A DNA stretch of 64,000 nt from Propioniciclava flava. GTDB lineage: Bacteria > Actinomycetota > Actinomycetes > Propionibacteriales > Propionibacteriaceae. Shown one piece after another: positions 61,439-64,000 of the stretch (the first letter of the stretch is position 1; each line of letters begins with the position of its first letter). Position numbers and translations under genes: made by a program. The stretch is taken from assembly GCF_004126535.1 (NCBI RefSeq), contig NZ_PPCV01000002.1, forward strand, positions 248,001-312,000, written 5' to 3'. Below the pieces are notes generated by a model that ran no database searches, was not told the origin of the DNA, and saw nothing but the letters and a program-made list of their open reading frames with translations.

Positions 61439-64000
61439 ATGACCGACCAGACCAAGTACGTCTACGACCTCAGTGAGGGCGACGTCAGCCTCAAGAACCT
61501 CCTGGGTGGCAAGGGTGCCAATCTTGCCGAAATGAACAAGATCGGCGTCCCGGTTCCCGATGCCTTCACGGTCACGACGCAGGCATGCGTCGCCGCCATG
61601 AACAACGGGGGAACGTGGCCGCAGGGGCTGGCCGAGCAGATCGACGCTGGTCTGTCCCGGCTTGAGGAACGCACCGGCAAGACGCTGGGGTCGCCAGACA
61701 AGCCGCTGCTGGTGTCGGTTCGCTCCGGCGCCGTGTTCTCGATGCCCGGCATGATGGACACGATCCTCAACCTGGGCATCTCCGATGACACCGTCGAAGC
61801 TGTCGCGGCGCTGGCGGGCAATGAGCGGTTCGCCTGGGATTGTTACCGGCGTTTCATTCAGATGTACGGCGAAGTGGTGGAGGGCATTTCTCCGCACGTG
61901 TTCGAGGATGCGTTGACGGCCATGAAGGCCGACCGGGGAGCCGAGCAGGACACCGACCTGAGCGCCGCCGACCTCAAGGAACTCACCCGTCAGTTCCAAG
62001 AACTCGCCAATCGTGAGCTGGGTGGGGACTGGACCTCAGACCCCAAGCAGCAACTCCTGCGCGCCGTGAACGCGGTCTTCGCGAGCTGGCTGAACCCGCG
62101 CGCCGAGGTGTACCGCAAGTCCCAGGGCATCAGCCGCGATCTCGGGACGGCCGTGAACGTCCAAGAAATGGTCTTCGGCAACCGTGGGGAGACCTCGGCC
62201 ACGGGCGTGTGCTTCTCGCGCAACCCCTCCACGGGCGTCAAGGAGCTCTACGGCGAGTTCCTCACCAACGCCCAAGGCGAAGACGTCGTGGCGGGCATTC
62301 GGACGCCGCGTCCGCTCGCCGAAATGGAGGGCGTGCTGCCCGAGGCCTTCCACGAACTGCTCGCGACCATGGACGCCTTGGAACTGCACAACAAGGACAT
62401 GCAGGACATGGAGTTCACCATCGAGGATGGCAAGCTCTACATGCTGCAAACCCGCAACGGGAAACGGACGGCCGCAGCCACCGTCAAAACCGCCGTCGAC
62501 ATGGTGGACGAGGGGCTCATCACGACCGACGAGGCGCTGCTGCGCATCAACCCCGCCGATCTGGACGCCCTCCTGCACCCAGGGATTGATCCCGATCACA
62601 CGGCGACACCGATCGTGAAGGGCCTGCCCGCCTCACCCGGCGCAGCGGTCGGGGCGTTGTCCTTCGACGCCGACGACGCCGCCGAGCGCGGCGGACGCGG
62701 GGAGCAGATCATCTTGGTGCGCTACGAGACGACCCCCGACGACATTCACGGCGTGATGGTCTCCCAGGGCGTCTTGACCGCTCATGGCGGCATGACCTCG
62801 CACGCGGCGGTCGTGGCGCGCGGCATGGGCATCACCTGCGTGGCCGGTGCACCCGGGATCAAGATCGATCCGCTCGGCAAGACGGTCGCCATCGACGGTG
62901 TGGTGTACGGCACCGGGGACGTCTTGACCCTCAACGGGTCCACCGGCGAGGTGTTCGCGGGGGCCCTGCCCTTGGTGCCCCCGTCGATCAACGAGGACTT
63001 CGAAAAGGTGGGCCGCTGGGCTGACGCGGTGCGTCGCCTTGGCGTCCGAGCCAACGCGGAGAACTTCGAGGACGCCTCCAAGGCGCGCGAACTGGGCGCC
63101 GAAGGCATCGGGCTGGCGCGCACCGAGCACATGTTCATGGCCGCCGATCGGCTGCCTGCCGTCCGCAAGATGATCCTGGCCGAGAACGAGGATCAACGGG
63201 CGGCCGCGCTGGCGGAGATTCTGCCGATGCAGCAGGTGGACTTCGAGGGCATCTTCACGGCCATGAAGGGCCTCCCGGTGACCGTCAGGCTGTTGGATCC
63301 GCCGCTGCACGAGTTCCTGCCCAACCTGGTTGAGCAGAGCGTGCTGGTGAAGGAGCTTGAGCTGACGGGGGCCGACGAGGCGCGTTTGGCGGCCGAGCGG
63401 GCGACGCTGGCCCAGGTGAAGAAGCTCCACGAGCAAAACCCCATGCTGGGCACCCGCGGTTGCCGCCTGGCGATGCTCTACCCGTCCATCCCCGACATGC
63501 AGGCGCGGGCCATCATCCGGGCTGCGCTGGCGGTGCTGGAGCGCGAAGGGGAGACCGTCGGGGTGGAGATCATGATCCCGCTGGTGGCCTACGAGTCCGA
63601 ACTCAAGGCGCAGCGCGAGATCGTGGTGGCGGCCGTCGAGGACGAGTTCGCCAAGGCGGGCAAGCGGCTGGATTACCTGGTGGGCACCATGATCGAGATC
63701 CCGCGGGCGGCACTGACCGCGGATCAGATCGCCCGCGAGGCGGACTTCTTCAGCTTCGGCACCAACGACCTGACCCAGACCGGCATCGGCATCTCGCGTG
63801 ACGATGCGGAGGCCGGCTTCCTGGGCGCCTACGTGGACACCGAGGTGATCGAGAAGAACCCCTTCGAATCGCTGGATGTCAGCGGTGTGGGGCAACTGGT
63901 CGCCCTGGGTGTGGAGAAGGGGCGCTCGACCAAGCCCACGTTGAAGACCGGGGTGTGCGGTGAGCACGGCGGCGATCCGGCCTCCATCGAGTTCTTCAAC
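61439..64000 (+). CDS. ppdK: pyruvate, phosphate dikinase (3' end beyond window)
   Basis: 854 codons are present and probably only a few tens are missing. PPDK interconverts pyruvate, ATP and phosphate with PEP, AMP and PPi. The N-terminal ATP-grasp part begins LSEGDVSLKNLLGGKGANLAEM and includes VSVRSGAVFSMPGMMDTILNLG. The swivelling phospho-His domain has GGMTSHAAVVARGMG with His455. The TIM-barrel PEP domain has LGTRGCRLAMLYP, FFSFGTNDLTQT and the catalytic Cys840 in GVCGEHGG. In propionic-acid bacteria it works with PPi-linked glycolysis. Confidence 0.97.
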   Translation, partial: MTDQTKYVYDLSEGDVSLKNLLGGKGANLAEMNKIGVPVPDAFTVTTQACVAAMNNGGTWPQGLAEQIDAGLSRLEERTGKTLGSPDKPLLVSVRSGAVFSMPGMMDTILNLGISDDTVEAVAALAGNERFAWDCYRRFIQMYGEVVEGISPHVFEDALTAMKADRGAEQDTDLSAADLKELTRQFQELANRELGGDWTSDPKQQLLRAVNAVFASWLNPRAEVYRKSQGISRDLGTAVNVQEMVFGNRGETSATGVCFSRNPSTGVKELYGEFLTNAQGEDVVAGIRTPRPLAEMEGVLPEAFHELLATMDALELHNKDMQDMEFTIEDGKLYMLQTRNGKRTAAATVKTAVDMVDEGLITTDEALLRINPADLDALLHPGIDPDHTATPIVKGLPASPGAAVGALSFDADDAAERGGRGEQIILVRYETTPDDIHGVMVSQGVLTAHGGMTSHAAVVARGMGITCVAGAPGIKIDPLGKTVAIDGVVYGTGDVLTLNGSTGEVFAGALPLVPPSINEDFEKVGRWADAVRRLGVRANAENFEDASKARELGAEGIGLARTEHMFMAADRLPAVRKMILAENEDQRAAALAEILPMQQVDFEGIFTAMKGLPVTVRLLDPPLHEFLPNLVEQSVLVKELELTGADEARLAAERATLAQVKKLHEQNPMLGTRGCRLAMLYPSIPDMQARAIIRAALAVLEREGETVGVEIMIPLVAYESELKAQREIVVAAVEDEFAKAGKRLDYLVGTMIEIPRAALTADQIAREADFFSFGTNDLTQTGIGISRDDAEAGFLGAYVDTEVIEKNPFESLDVSGVGQLVALGVEKGRSTKPTLKTGVCGEHGGDPASIEFFN

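Overview
This is a 64 kb window of GC-rich chromosome with the gene content of a Gram-positive actinobacterium. Evidence includes menaquinone genes, an LPXTG sortase-anchored surface protein, a DUF501 protein, a septum-formation initiator, many GTG starts, and many starts that sit 6-8 nt after a TANNNT -10 box (leaderless genes). From about 26.0 to 50.5 kb the gene order (mannosyltransferase, rsmI, tatD, rsmA, ispE, TetR, tRNA, glmU, prs, rplY, pth, mfd, lipoprotein, mazG, eno, ftsB-like, DUF501, ppx, tRNA) is close to the corresponding block I know from Mycobacterium. A pyruvate phosphate dikinase and the overall gene mix would suit a Propionibacteriaceae-like organism, but that placement is inference.

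Layout. 0-3.6 kb is accessory: a GHKL-type ATPase cut by the left edge, a DprA-like Rossmann protein upstream of it on the same strand, a small membrane protein, and an HTH protein resembling only the C-terminal end of a serine recombinase. 3.6-6.9 kb holds small housekeeping or stress genes (VOC, ClC channel, monooxygenase, 2H phosphoesterase, membrane protein). 6.9-12.8 kb is the menaquinone cluster: menF-menC-menD leftward and menB-menE rightward from one divergent promoter region. 12.9-16.7 kb has an MHS transporter, a methionine aminopeptidase and a surface protein. 16.9-22.7 kb has copA, a CopD/CtaG-like membrane protein, a MerR regulator and a tag-like glycosylase. 22.7-27.5 kb carries transport genes and a protein mannosyltransferase. 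27.5-50.5 kb is the conserved core block with translation, cell-wall precursor and repair genes. 50.6-64 kb has a MarR/dehydrogenase pair, a Bax-inhibitor family protein, a Nudix hydrolase, peptidases, transporters, a methyltransferase and the start of ppdK.

The most striking feature is a set of four genes that have lost an internal segment while keeping recognisable N- and C-terminal ends: an S66 peptidase (41.4 kb), a receiver-thioredoxin reductase fusion (33.06 kb), an ABC1/AarF kinase (39.04 kb, still in frame) and a zinc-type dehydrogenase (51.69 kb). This is either real reductive decay or a systematic assembly artefact, and it should be settled before other inferences are drawn. Other points of interest are the ATPase/DprA-like pair at the left edge, two tRNAs with unusual proportions, a Tag glycosylase that appears to lack all its zinc ligands, and a widespread leaderless-promoter signature.
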